From Chloroflexota bacterium (GTDB lineage: Bacteria > Chloroflexota > Dehalococcoidia > Lucifugimonadales > Lucifugimonadaceae), in assembly GCA_027623655.1 (NCBI GenBank), contig JAQBVG010000004.1, positions 1-51,335 on the forward strand: 51,335 bases of DNA, written 5' to 3'. Made by a program: the position numbers and the translations under genes. Of the stretch, positions 44,197 through 51,335 are shown one piece after another. Under the pieces are notes generated by a model. That model saw only the letters and a list, made by a program, of their open reading frames with translations, made no database searches and had not been told where the DNA came from. How positions within the stretch are numbered: position 1 is the stretch's first letter; every line of letters starts with the position of its first letter.

Positions 44197-44702
44197 CTAG
44201 TCGATTCCGCTTCTGTCTTGAGATCTTGCAGCCACGACTCGGTCATCCGCGTGATGAGCCATCGCGGGTAGAACGGAGCAATCGGCAGAACCGGACTGGA
44301 GAAATGCTTGCTGTCGGTAACCAGACATCCGCGATCGCCGGACTCCGAATCGATCGAAATGGTCCGGACGGCGGTGATAGTAAACTTCGTTGAATCCCAC
44401 TCAACGAATCTGAAAGACGGGCGTACTGTTCGATCTCCTGACTCAACAACTCTGACCTGCACATTGAACGGCACGGTTCGCATTCCAAAGTTGAGGCGAA
44501 ATCCGAACCTGTGACCGGGTTTCCACTCGTCAGGGCCAGTCGGCGCATTCCAAACTTCGGAACACACATCGGCCCAGTCGGACCAGCGGTTAGCCCGGGT
44601 AACGACATCCCATACGCGATCGGGTGTGGCACTGACGAGAACACTGGACGACATGTCGAACTCGAACAGTCTGAGTCTCAAGTTTGGGAATCCCGGGATC
44701 AA
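44193..44702 (-). CDS. SRPBCC (START/Bet v1-like) domain protein
   Basis: A 169-residue protein with the SRPBCC fold: the first strand and helix SSSVLVSATPDRVWDVVTRA, then NRWSDWADVCSEVW and a curved beta-sheet with RFGFRLNFGMRTVPF and FVEWDSTKF. The C-terminal helix (YPRWLITRMTESWLQDLKTE) closes the hydrophobic pocket. Such proteins bind lipids or other hydrophobic ligands or act as cyclases. The start is TTG 44702. ATG 44654 is an alternative, but it would drop the first strand residues. It is coupled to the PIG-L gene and diverges from the Fur-family gene by 73 bases. Confidence 0.85.
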   Translation of the reverse strand: MIPGFPNLRLRLFEFDMSSSVLVSATPDRVWDVVTRANRWSDWADVCSEVWNAPTGPDEWKPGHRFGFRLNFGMRTVPFNVQVRVVESGDRTVRPSFRFVEWDSTKFTITAVRTISIDSESGDRGCLVTDSKHFSSPVLPIAPFYPRWLITRMTESWLQDLKTEAESTR

Positions 44703-44775
44703 GAGCTAAATGTGGGCCGGTTGACCGAGGAACTGTCGATGTGACACGCTCGATCCGCTGGCGACTACTATACCC

Positions 44776-45219
44776 GTGAGAAAAATGCCCGAGTCCAAAG
44801 ATTCCGCAACCGAAACCCTCCGCGGTTCCGGTTTGCGTGCCACACCTGCCCGTCGGGCTATCATCGATGTGCTGCGATCTGCACACGGCCACATGACAGT
44901 ACCCGAGGTTATCGACGCGCTCGCCACGACCGGAGCGAAGTTCGACCAGTCGACGGTCTACAGGGTACTCAATGACCTCGGCGGGGTTGGTCTGGTGGCG
45001 GAATCCCGCCTTAGTCCTGGTGACACCGTTTTCGAGTGGATAAGCCGTTCAAACCACCATCACCTGCAATGTACGAGCTGCGGGCGGACTTTACCTCTGA
45101 ACGACGAACTCGTTAAGGAATTTATCGCAAAAGTACACACCCGCCACGGTTTCCACGTGAACGCTACCCACCTGGTTCTGTCGGGAATCGAACACGAGTG
45201 TCCCGGGTCAGCCAAATAG
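44776..45219 (+). CDS. Fur-family transcriptional regulator
   Basis: A 147-residue metalloregulator. It has a winged helix (RATPARRAIIDVL, TVPEVIDAL, DQSTVYRVLNDLGGVGL), then the metal-binding region SNHHHLQCTSCGRTLPL with C99 and C102. In the second zinc Cys pair (C-x-x-C in most Fur proteins, e.g. CPEC) only Cys142 remains and the first Cys position reads Glu139. The start is GTG 44776. ATG 44785 is an alternative. TACTAT (44766-44771) lies so close to the GTG that the transcript may be leaderless. It may control the adjacent divergent genes or metal uptake. Confidence 0.88.
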   Translation: MRKMPESKDSATETLRGSGLRATPARRAIIDVLRSAHGHMTVPEVIDALATTGAKFDQSTVYRVLNDLGGVGLVAESRLSPGDTVFEWISRSNHHHLQCTSCGRTLPLNDELVKEFIAKVHTRHGFHVNATHLVLSGIEHECPGSAK

Positions 45220-45251
45220 ACCTGACGGGTTGAGGTGAACCGTCCGCTCGA

Positions 45252-46145
45252 TCAAATGTGACTGAACTTCGTGACCCTTTGCCCGCGGCCCGGGTCTCCG
45301 ATCTCGGCGATGTACAAATTGCCGTTCGAGTCGAACCACCCACCGTGCGCCGCCTGGCAGGCATCCGCATCACCCCGCCACCTGGTGATTAGTTCGCCTT
45401 CAAGTGTCCAGATCGAAACCCCGTTACCACCGCCCTGCTCAACGACGTAGGCCACGTCGTCGTCGAAGAAAATGTCACCCGGTCCAACGAGATCGGTCCA
45501 CTCGGTCAGGTAATTGCCGTCGACATCGAAAATCTGGATACGGTTGTTCTCACGATCGCAAATGTAGACCCTGTTGTTCTTGTCGACCCCCACCTTGTGC
45601 AATATCGAGAATTGGCCCGGTCCGGTCCCGGCCGTACCCCACGAATGCTCGAGCACGCCCCCCGCACTAAAACGGTGGACACGTCGATTGCCGTAGCCGT
45701 CAGACACGAACAGGCGACCATCAGTGGCGATTGCAAGGCCTGTCGGATTGTTGAACGGAGCACCCTGCTGATTCGTCGTCGTGACTGTGATGTTCGCGTA
45801 TCCGTGGACACCGAGTTCCATCAGGACATCGCCGTTCTCGTTGTGCTTCGTCACCTGGTGAGTCTGGTGATCGGCAAGCCAGATGTGGTCGTCGCTATCG
45901 ATAAACACACCGTGCGGAACACGAAACTCACCTTTGTCGGGACCAAGGTACCCCCATGAACCGATGAATTGCCCTTCGGCCGTCCAGCAGGTCACAGGAT
46001 GCTTCGATCGGCTGAACAGCCAGACCCGGTCCTGTGAATCTACTCCTACGTCAGCGCAGGCCCCCAGCTCCCAGAAAGCTGGCTTGTGACGCAACCAATC
46101 ACGGTCTACTTCGTATTGAAACTTGCCTTCGCCAACTTTTTTCAT
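45252..46145 (-). CDS. NHL-propeller protein similar to peptidyl-hydroxyglycine alpha-amidating lyase (PAL)
   Basis: The 297-residue six-bladed propeller lacks a signal peptide. The residues that form the zinc and active site in animal PAL align: Arg46 (FSRSKHP), His78 (RVPHGVFID), Tyr151 (VSDGYGNRRV), His183 (ILHKVGVD), Arg198 (CDRENNRI) and His267 (AAHGGW). PAL splits alpha-hydroxyglycine compounds into an amide and glyoxylate. No partner copper monooxygenase is in the window. It is the most divergent of the three PAL-like genes here. The start is ATG 46145. The real substrate is unknown. Confidence 0.85.
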   Translation of the reverse strand: MKKVGEGKFQYEVDRDWLRHKPAFWELGACADVGVDSQDRVWLFSRSKHPVTCWTAEGQFIGSWGYLGPDKGEFRVPHGVFIDSDDHIWLADHQTHQVTKHNENGDVLMELGVHGYANITVTTTNQQGAPFNNPTGLAIATDGRLFVSDGYGNRRVHRFSAGGVLEHSWGTAGTGPGQFSILHKVGVDKNNRVYICDRENNRIQIFDVDGNYLTEWTDLVGPGDIFFDDDVAYVVEQGGGNGVSIWTLEGELITRWRGDADACQAAHGGWFDSNGNLYIAEIGDPGRGQRVTKFSHI

Positions 46146-46257
46146 CTGTTCGCCACCATCGGTTTATCATGAGCTGTCCACGCGTATCCACGTTGGCTCG
46201 CCACGCTAGCTCTCCTCACGTAAGCTGTCAACGCAATTCGAAAGGTCGGACCGGCAC

Positions 46258-46716
46258 GTGAAAGATCGAAAAAGCGCAGTTTTGGCTGCGATCGATGACA
46301 ACTGGCGACAGTTCAGAAATTCTCTCGACCGTCTCGTGAGCGAGGATATGTCAACCGTCGGCGTCCTCGAGGGTATGTCGGTGATCGACATCGTTGGTCA
46401 TGTAACGACCTGGGAGTGGGAGTTGGTCACGGCGCTTGACCAGGGCAAAATCGAGCCTGTGGGCGATATCGAGCGATTTAATTCCGAGGCGACCCGAAGG
46501 AAAAGGGGCACAGAACCTCGGCAGGCCATCGAGAATATGGAAAAGGTTCACCGCTCGTTACGAGACGAGTTGGCGAAAACTCCAAGCGCCTACTTTGAAC
46601 CATTCGACCCGTTTCGCGAGATGATCGACCGCTGCACCGTGCTGCACTACCAGGAGCATGGCACCCAGATAAGAATCTGGGCAGCGAAGAACTCGATGGC
46701 ATCACCGAAAAACTAA
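46258..46716 (+). CDS. DinB/ClbS-like four-helix protein
   Basis: The 152-residue all-helical protein has putative metal His residues in IVGHVTTWEWEL (about residue 48) and VLHYQEHGTQIRIWA (about 130 and 134). This is the layout of DinB-like and ClbS/DUF1706 proteins, which include thiol transferases and a colibactin-resistance cyclopropane hydrolase. The start is GTG 46258. Its stop region overlaps the converging flavoprotein gene by 4 bases. The function is not assignable beyond fold. Confidence 0.75.
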   Translation: MKDRKSAVLAAIDDNWRQFRNSLDRLVSEDMSTVGVLEGMSVIDIVGHVTTWEWELVTALDQGKIEPVGDIERFNSEATRRKRGTEPRQAIENMEKVHRSLRDELAKTPSAYFEPFDPFREMIDRCTVLHYQEHGTQIRIWAAKNSMASPKN

Positions 46717-47186
46717 TCTTCCCCGGTAACAATGTAGCGGGGGTGCCACTCCCCACACCATGACGTAATCGTTGTAGGCGTGACCTTCACTAGATACCTG
46801 AGGCGTTCTGCTGTTTTCGCAGCATACGCTGGCCCGTCTGGGCCCATGTAGCGCAGGGCCATCTCGTCGGCGATCTCTTTCACACGGCCGATGAGGCCAG
46901 TCGGGCCTTCGACCACGCTGGCGATCCCTTCAATGGTTACGCGGGTATGCTCAGGATTGACGTCATCGGCGCACGAGATGCAAACCCGGGGCTCGTTCTT
47001 CAAATTCTCAAACCAGCTTGATCTGCTACGAGGGATGACCCACATCGCCTCACCGTCCCATTGTTGCCACATCGCCGCAACGTGAGGCGAACCGTCGGAC
47101 TTCACCGTGCCGATCCGCGCGACGATCGGCTGCGCAAGAAATTCGTTGACTTCCTGTTTTGAGAGCCTGCCCTGCTTCTGAGTCAT
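46713..47186 (-). CDS. FMN/F420-type split-barrel (PNPOx-like) protein
   Basis: A 157-residue split-barrel flavoprotein. It shows the sequence pattern NEFLAQPIVARIGTV, SDGSPHVAAMWQQWDG, VIPRSRSSWFENLKNEPRV and IEGIASVVEGP, matching the pyridoxamine-phosphate-oxidase-like/F420-reductase group. The Trp-Phe-Glu-Asn-Leu segment is typical. ATG 47186 is chosen. A TTG at 47210, directly after the upstream PAL-like gene, is possible. It lies in one transcript with two PAL-like genes and could supply a redox step on the same substrate (inference). Confidence 0.82.
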   Translation of the reverse strand: MTQKQGRLSKQEVNEFLAQPIVARIGTVKSDGSPHVAAMWQQWDGEAMWVIPRSRSSWFENLKNEPRVCISCADDVNPEHTRVTIEGIASVVEGPTGLIGRVKEIADEMALRYMGPDGPAYAAKTAERLRYLVKVTPTTITSWCGEWHPRYIVTGED

Positions 47187-47210
47187 CGGAACGCCCGGTC
47201 CACTAACCAA

Positions 47211-48158
47211 CTAGCCGTTAACACGTTTCCACTTGCGAAGGCTTGTAACCTCCCGCACGGGGTCTTGTTGCGACCCATACGCGGTATACGACACCTCAGC
47301 GATGTAGACCGAACCCTCTGAGTCGACCGACATTCCGTGGGGAGCCAGGAACTGGTCATGACCCTCCCCTCCGAGTTCGTTGCCGAACCTCGTTACTTCA
47401 TTTCCCTCGCGGTCCATTATTACCACGCGTAGCCCGAGCCTCCTTACGCCCGCCTGCACCGGCGGCGGACCGGCCTCTGCGACGTAGAGGTTTGTGTCAT
47501 CGCCTTTGCCGTTTGTGATGGCAATGGGTCGGTGAGAATGGATCTGCTTCACGAACTCCCCGTCGGTAGTGAACGTCTGTAGTCGAAAGTTTTCTCGGTC
47601 GGCCAGTGTTACTTTGTCGGTGCCGTTCATCGCAATGTTATGGGGCAGTGAGAACTGCCCCGGCAGTGATCCCGACTCTCCCCACGACTTGATGTGGTTT
47701 CCGTCGGAATCGAATTTATGGATCCTCGAGTTTCCGTAGCCATCGGAAATAAAAAGATCACCTGTTTCAGGATGTATCGCGACATGGGTTGGACGGTTGA
47801 ACGGTTCGCCCCCCTGCCAGGCGGCGGCCTTGCCTCTTTCGCCGAGTCTGAAGATTATCGTCCCGTCCGTCTTCCGTTTTTCGATCATGTGTGCGTCGTC
47901 GTCGGCAAGGTACAGATTGTCCTCGGCATCGATAGTGATGCCATGCGGTCGAACGAACTCCCCGGCTCCCCAGGTTTCGAGAAAATTACCATCTTTGTCG
48001 AAGATCATCACGGGGTGCTTACCACGGTTGAACACATAGACATTGTCTTTCGAGTCGACGGCTACCGACGTTGCCTCTTTGAAGAACATCGGGTGTGGAA
48101 GTTTCGCCCAGTATGGGACTGGTTCGTAGACGGTTTTAGAAGTTGCTGCTTTGACCAT
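47211..48158 (-). CDS. NHL-propeller protein, PAL-like lyase
   Basis: A 315-residue paralogue. It has PAL-site residues Arg45 (VFNRGKHP), His72 (VRPHGITID), Tyr141 (ISDGYGNSRI), His173 (SLPHNIAM), Arg188 (ADRENFRL) and His274 (LAPHGMSVD), all in the spacing of authentic PAL. SDGYGNSRI, PGQFSLPH and ADREN are particularly close to the animal enzyme. There is no signal peptide. ATG 48158 is preceded by CAGGTATC. It is highly similar to the next upstream gene, ending in the same SLRKWKRV block, so the two arose by recent duplication. Confidence 0.87.
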   Translation of the reverse strand: MVKAATSKTVYEPVPYWAKLPHPMFFKEATSVAVDSKDNVYVFNRGKHPVMIFDKDGNFLETWGAGEFVRPHGITIDAEDNLYLADDDAHMIEKRKTDGTIIFRLGERGKAAAWQGGEPFNRPTHVAIHPETGDLFISDGYGNSRIHKFDSDGNHIKSWGESGSLPGQFSLPHNIAMNGTDKVTLADRENFRLQTFTTDGEFVKQIHSHRPIAITNGKGDDTNLYVAEAGPPPVQAGVRRLGLRVVIMDREGNEVTRFGNELGGEGHDQFLAPHGMSVDSEGSVYIAEVSYTAYGSQQDPVREVTSLRKWKRVNG

Positions 48159-48238
48159 ATTGATACCTGCGAACTTGTTTGTTTTGGGAATCGGCGGCGG
48201 ACCACGTCGGAATCATCAGGTGAGGGAGTTCACTGCTC

Positions 48239-49201
48239 CTACACCCTCTTCCATTTTCTGAGACTCACGACTTCACCCAGCGGATGTGCTGCGGAACCGG
48301 AGTTATCCGGGTTCGAGAAGTAGTTTGTCCATGCCACTTCTGCCGCATAGACCGATCCATGTGAATCGGTTGAGACACCATGAGGTGCGGTGAACTGAGC
48401 CGCTCCCCCACCGGGCAACGGACCTCCAAGGTGTTGTTCGAACACACCCTCAGGTGAAAGTACAGCAATCATCGCCCCAAGTCCGGGCACTCCCCGTTGA
48501 ACGGGTGGGGGAATCATCTCGCCCACGTATAGCGAGGCGTCGTCACCTTTGCCCTGCGTCACCGACATTGGGTGATGAATATGGATCTGCTCAACAAACT
48601 CACCGTCTGTGGTAAATACCTGGAGTCTGAAATTTTCACGATCCGCGACTACGATCTTGTCGTAACCCATCATGCTCACGTTATGGGGCAAACTGAACTG
48701 ACCCGGATCGCTACCTGACTCACCCCACGACTTCATGTGTTTGCCGTCGGGATCGAACTTGTGAATTCTCGAATTGCCGTATCCGTCAGAAACAAACAGT
48801 TCACTCGTGCCGGGGTGAATGGCGACGTCGGTCGGGCGGTTGAACATGCCACCGCTCTGCCATTCGCACGGCACGCCCTTCTTACCAATAGTAAATATCA
48901 CCTCGCCGTCGTTCGTTCGCTTCTGGACGAAATGACCGTTGTCGTCAACAAGGTAAAGATTGTCGTCGGCATCGATTTCTATCCCGTGTGGTCGAACAAA
49001 CTCACCGTGGCCCATCCCCCTGACAAAGTTGCCGTCGATGTCGAACACGGCAATTGGTTCTGTCCCACGATTGAAGACGTAGACATTATCTTTTGAATCG
49101 ACCGCTACCGATGTGGCGTCGCCTCGGAACGTGACTCCGGTGGGGAGCTTGGCCCACCCGGCAACGGGCTCGAACTTGATCTGTGAAGTAGCAGTTGTCA
49201 T
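48239..49201 (-). CDS. NHL-propeller protein, PAL-like lyase (tandem copy)
   Basis: A 320-residue sister of the gene at 47211. The same six residues are at identical positions: Arg45, His72, Tyr141, His173, Arg188 and His274. Differences cluster between residues 228 and 265 and in a 6-residue insertion near the C-terminus (NYFSNPDNSGSAA), which could alter substrate choice. The start is ATG 49201 with a weak ribosome site (TGGAAAAAC). The 80-base gap to the next gene and the aldolase upstream suggest one operon from 49982 to 46713. Confidence 0.87.
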   Translation of the reverse strand: MTTATSQIKFEPVAGWAKLPTGVTFRGDATSVAVDSKDNVYVFNRGTEPIAVFDIDGNFVRGMGHGEFVRPHGIEIDADDNLYLVDDNGHFVQKRTNDGEVIFTIGKKGVPCEWQSGGMFNRPTDVAIHPGTSELFVSDGYGNSRIHKFDPDGKHMKSWGESGSDPGQFSLPHNVSMMGYDKIVVADRENFRLQVFTTDGEFVEQIHIHHPMSVTQGKGDDASLYVGEMIPPPVQRGVPGLGAMIAVLSPEGVFEQHLGGPLPGGGAAQFTAPHGVSTDSHGSVYAAEVAWTNYFSNPDNSGSAAHPLGEVVSLRKWKRV

Positions 49202-49214
49202 ATGTTGTTTTTCC

Positions 49215-49234
49215 AGGGCTGAGTAGGGCTGAGT
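49215..49234. repeat. Tandem 10-base repeat, AGGGCTGAGT twice
   Basis: Two exact copies in direct succession lie 14-33 bases upstream of the PAL-like gene at 49201, in the gap after the aldolase gene. They may be a binding site or a slippage product. Confidence 0.7.
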
Positions 49235-49259
49235 AATGAATGGGTCGCGTACAGGTCTG

Positions 49260-49982
49260 CTATTTAGATCGGGATTCGCTCAGCCATCTCCTCAATTGAG
49301 CAGGTAGCCACTGGACCAGATTGATACCGCGCTCAACGTCAGATGACATTTGGCGACCGCGGGCGTGCACGGCCTCGACTACCGAACTCATCGCAGCGAG
49401 GACCTCCGGGTGATCCGCATGGCCAGGGTGGCCGAGTGATTGTGCAAGGTCCTGTGGCCCGAACGTGATCAGGTCGATGCCCTCGACGTCAAGGATCTCT
49501 TCGATGGTGTCGACCGCATTTTTCGTTTCAATCTGAATCGAAACAGTGACCTCCCTGTTAAATGCCTCCATGTATTCCGCCGGAGTCATATCGTGCATCC
49601 CGTAGTCCCTTCCCCTCGAGGTGCCGAACGACCGCTCGCCCTGGGGCCCAAACCGTGCGGCCTTTGCAATGCGCGCCGCCTGCTCGGCATTGTCAACGTG
49701 GGGACATAAGATGCCCATCAACCCACGATCGAACGCCCGCAATATCGTGTCTGTCTCGGTATTTGGGATACGGGCAGTACAGGTCATGCCGTGCATATCG
49801 GCGACCCTGCACATCATCTCTGCCGATTCCCAGTCGAAAACTCCGTGCTCCATGTCGAGGTGCAACACATCAAACCCGGCATAGCCCGCCCATTCGGCAA
49901 TCGTCGGTTCTGGAAACGTCAGGGTCAGGTTGTGAGCGACAGTTCCGTTTTCAATTGCGGCACGAATGTTGCTTGGGCGCAC
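49260..49982 (-). CDS. HpcH/HpaI-family class II aldolase
   Basis: A 240-residue TIM-barrel aldolase. The active-site blocks are HLDMEHGVFDWE (metal/base region), ARIPNTETDTILRAFDRG, GERSFG (RS motif), VSIQIETKNAV (metal Glu) and ITFGPQDLAQSLG (metal Asp). It cleaves 4-hydroxy-2-oxo acids to pyruvate plus an aldehyde, which can include glyoxylate or semialdehydes. The start is GTG 49982 with GGAGA 6 bases upstream. The C-terminus after about residue 205 is shorter and less typical than usual. It appears to lead the PAL-like operon. Confidence 0.87.
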   Translation of the reverse strand: MRPSNIRAAIENGTVAHNLTLTFPEPTIAEWAGYAGFDVLHLDMEHGVFDWESAEMMCRVADMHGMTCTARIPNTETDTILRAFDRGLMGILCPHVDNAEQAARIAKAARFGPQGERSFGTSRGRDYGMHDMTPAEYMEAFNREVTVSIQIETKNAVDTIEEILDVEGIDLITFGPQDLAQSLGHPGHADHPEVLAAMSSVVEAVHARGRQMSSDVERGINLVQWLPAQLRRWLSESRSK

Positions 49983-50179
49983 AGATTTTCTCCGTAAATT
50001 CCAAGACGTGAACTGAGCAAGATGCTACCGTGACTCACGCCAGCCAGATTGAACCAGCAGCCCGCCTGAGCGGGAACGCGGGCGGAGTATACAGCCAGCT
50101 TGAACACAATCGAGATCGCACCGATCACTGCCGGGCACGAATTAGTCGCAGATCTCACAACTGAACGGACAAGCAGCTA

Positions 50180-51335
50180 ATGTCAGTACCCGGATTTGGA
50201 CGGATCTACCGCGGGTATCCAATTGCTCTGGTCGTATTCCTCTCCACTGGACTTTCTGTCGGGATGGCACAATATTCGTTCGGTGAATTCGCCGGTCCGC
50301 TCCGGGAACAGTTCGGCTGGTCCCAAACCCAGTTGAACCTGTCACTGGCCTTCTCGTTTATTTCCGGGATTCTTGCGCCGTTCATCGGGGGATTGAGCGA
50401 TCGCATCGGCATCCGGCCGGTCATGTTCGCGTCGCTGCTGCTGATCGCATCGGGATTTCTTCTTCGACCGCTGATAACGGAGTTGTGGCACTGGTATCTG
50501 TTCAGTGCTTTCGTTTACGCCGGTTTCCCCGGTGCGACGATCATGCCGGCAGGAAAGATGGTCGGTCTGTGGTTCCCGAGGACTCGAGGCAGAGTAATGG
50601 GAGCGGTGGTAGCCGGCAATAACTTCGGCGGGGTCACGATGCCTCCTCTTGCGGCCGGCATTATTGCCGCCGTCAGCTGGGAGGCCGCCTATGTCACGTT
50701 CGGTGCCATTATGGCCGTGTTGGCGGTCGTCGCCATTCTGGTAGTCGTCGAGGACGATGACGCGATAGAAGCCGAGATGAAACGCACCGGCAGAGGTGAC
50801 CTGGCAAACGTCGCCCGGACCGCTGCCAGGGCGGGCATCACGGTTCAACAAGCGTTGCGCAATCGGAACTTCTGGCTGGTAATGATCGGCCTCGTGGCTG
50901 CTACATTCACCTACCAGGGGGTTTTGACCCAGCTCCGGCAACACTTTGAAGAGAGCGGTTTCGAACCAGCGATTGCGACGACCGCTGTCGCGGTTATAGC
51001 AGGCATGGGTATTGGGTCGAAGTTAGCGTTCGGATGGGCGAGTGAGAGAATCACGGCTCGAATCGCAACAATCGCCTCAGTATCGCTTCAAGCAGTGGGT
51101 GTATTGATAATCGCCACCGTCGATGCGGCTCCTCTGCTGTGGGCAGGGATCTTTGTCTTCGCACTCGGATTTGGCGGCCTGGGTGCGCTGATCGTCCTGC
51201 TCGTGCAGGAGGCATTTGGCATGAAAGAGTTCGGTGGGATCATGGGCCTTGTGCAGGTCGGTATGATCACCTCTGGTACCGGAGCGCCATTGCTAGCAGG
51301 CGCGCTTCATGACAGGTACGGGTCGTTCGACTCAA
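50180..51335 (+). CDS. MFS transporter, 3' end cut by window edge
   Basis: ATG 50180 opens a frame still open at the last base (385 codons seen). It begins with RIYRGYPIALVVFLSTGLSV as first membrane helix and shows about ten hydrophobic segments. The loop 2-3 motif is GGLSDRIGIRPVM (DRxGxR) with a central hydrophilic loop (EDDDAIEAEMKRTGRGDL). It resembles monocarboxylate/oxalate-formate type MFS carriers. It diverges from the aldolase operon across 197 bases and may import its substrate. Confidence 0.88.
   Translation, partial: MSVPGFGRIYRGYPIALVVFLSTGLSVGMAQYSFGEFAGPLREQFGWSQTQLNLSLAFSFISGILAPFIGGLSDRIGIRPVMFASLLLIASGFLLRPLITELWHWYLFSAFVYAGFPGATIMPAGKMVGLWFPRTRGRVMGAVVAGNNFGGVTMPPLAAGIIAAVSWEAAYVTFGAIMAVLAVVAILVVVEDDDAIEAEMKRTGRGDLANVARTAARAGITVQQALRNRNFWLVMIGLVAATFTYQGVLTQLRQHFEESGFEPAIATTAVAVIAGMGIGSKLAFGWASERITARIATIASVSLQAVGVLIIATVDAAPLLWAGIFVFALGFGGLGALIVLLVQEAFGMKEFGGIMGLVQVGMITSGTGAPLLAGALHDRYGSFDS

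Noticed and set aside
49260-49340. Possible frameshift at the 3' end of the HpcH/HpaI aldolase
   Set aside because: Another frame reads plausibly for about 15 residues, but the annotated frame is also protein-like and keeps normal length. Evidence is insufficient.

Overview
The window looks like chromosomal DNA of a moderate-GC, probably monoderm bacterium with an oxidative, scavenging metabolism. The gene mix fits a marine SAR202-type Chloroflexota (Dehalococcoidia relative): a sulfatase, glycolate-oxidase subunits, many SDR, aldo/keto and zinc alcohol dehydrogenases, several PLP aminotransferases, NHL/PAL-type propeller enzymes, a HpcH/HpaI aldolase, a luciferase-like monooxygenase remnant, and frequent TTG/GTG starts. 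This assignment is inference from gene content. No rRNA, tRNA or CRISPR array was recognised by eye.

Layout. (1) 1-2.6 kb: a decaying edge with the start of an IS3-type transposase gene running off the left end, a tyrosine-recombinase remnant, an FkbM methyltransferase and a luciferase-like monooxygenase tail. (2) 2.6-12.1 kb: an envelope-signalling block. An orphan response regulator with a coiled-coil partner lies divergent from a secreted two-repeat protein, a response regulator/histidine kinase pair, a MacA/MacB-type ABC export system with an unusually long adaptor, and a small anchored protein. The two main promoter regions share a nearly identical 16-bp box. (3) 12.2-24.9 kb: catabolic enzymes: SMP-30 lactonase, HAD phosphatase, a frameshifted amidohydrolase, D-2-hydroxyacid dehydrogenase, SDR, RDD membrane protein, aminotransferase, threonine-synthase-like enzyme, gamma-glutamyltransferase, zinc dehydrogenase and sulfatase. 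(4) 24.9-35.8 kb: a glycolate/glyoxylate block. GlcD-, GlcE- and GlcF-like subunits and a serine/alanine-glyoxylate aminotransferase are interrupted by a PadR-like regulator/membrane-protein pair with a palindromic operator, a Gfo/Idh/MocA dehydrogenase and two tandem aldo/keto reductases. (5) 35.8-43.3 kb: a small membrane protein, M20 amidohydrolase, class I fructose-bisphosphate aldolase, a second aminotransferase, a second zinc dehydrogenase and a primary-type sigma factor with a structured leader. (6) 43.3-51.3 kb: PIG-L deacetylase, SRPBCC protein, Fur-family regulator, three PAL-like NHL enzymes interleaved with DinB-like and FMN split-barrel proteins, a HpcH/HpaI aldolase, and an MFS transporter cut by the right edge.

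How it may work together. Several enzymes converge on glyoxylate and small 2-oxo or 2-hydroxy acids. GlcDEF-type oxidation makes glyoxylate and the class V aminotransferase would convert it to glycine. The PAL-like lyases belong to a family whose known reaction also releases glyoxylate. The sulfatase, gamma-glutamyltransferase, M20 hydrolase and lactonase would feed in sugars, amines and peptides from dissolved organic matter. These links are inferred from family chemistry and proximity.
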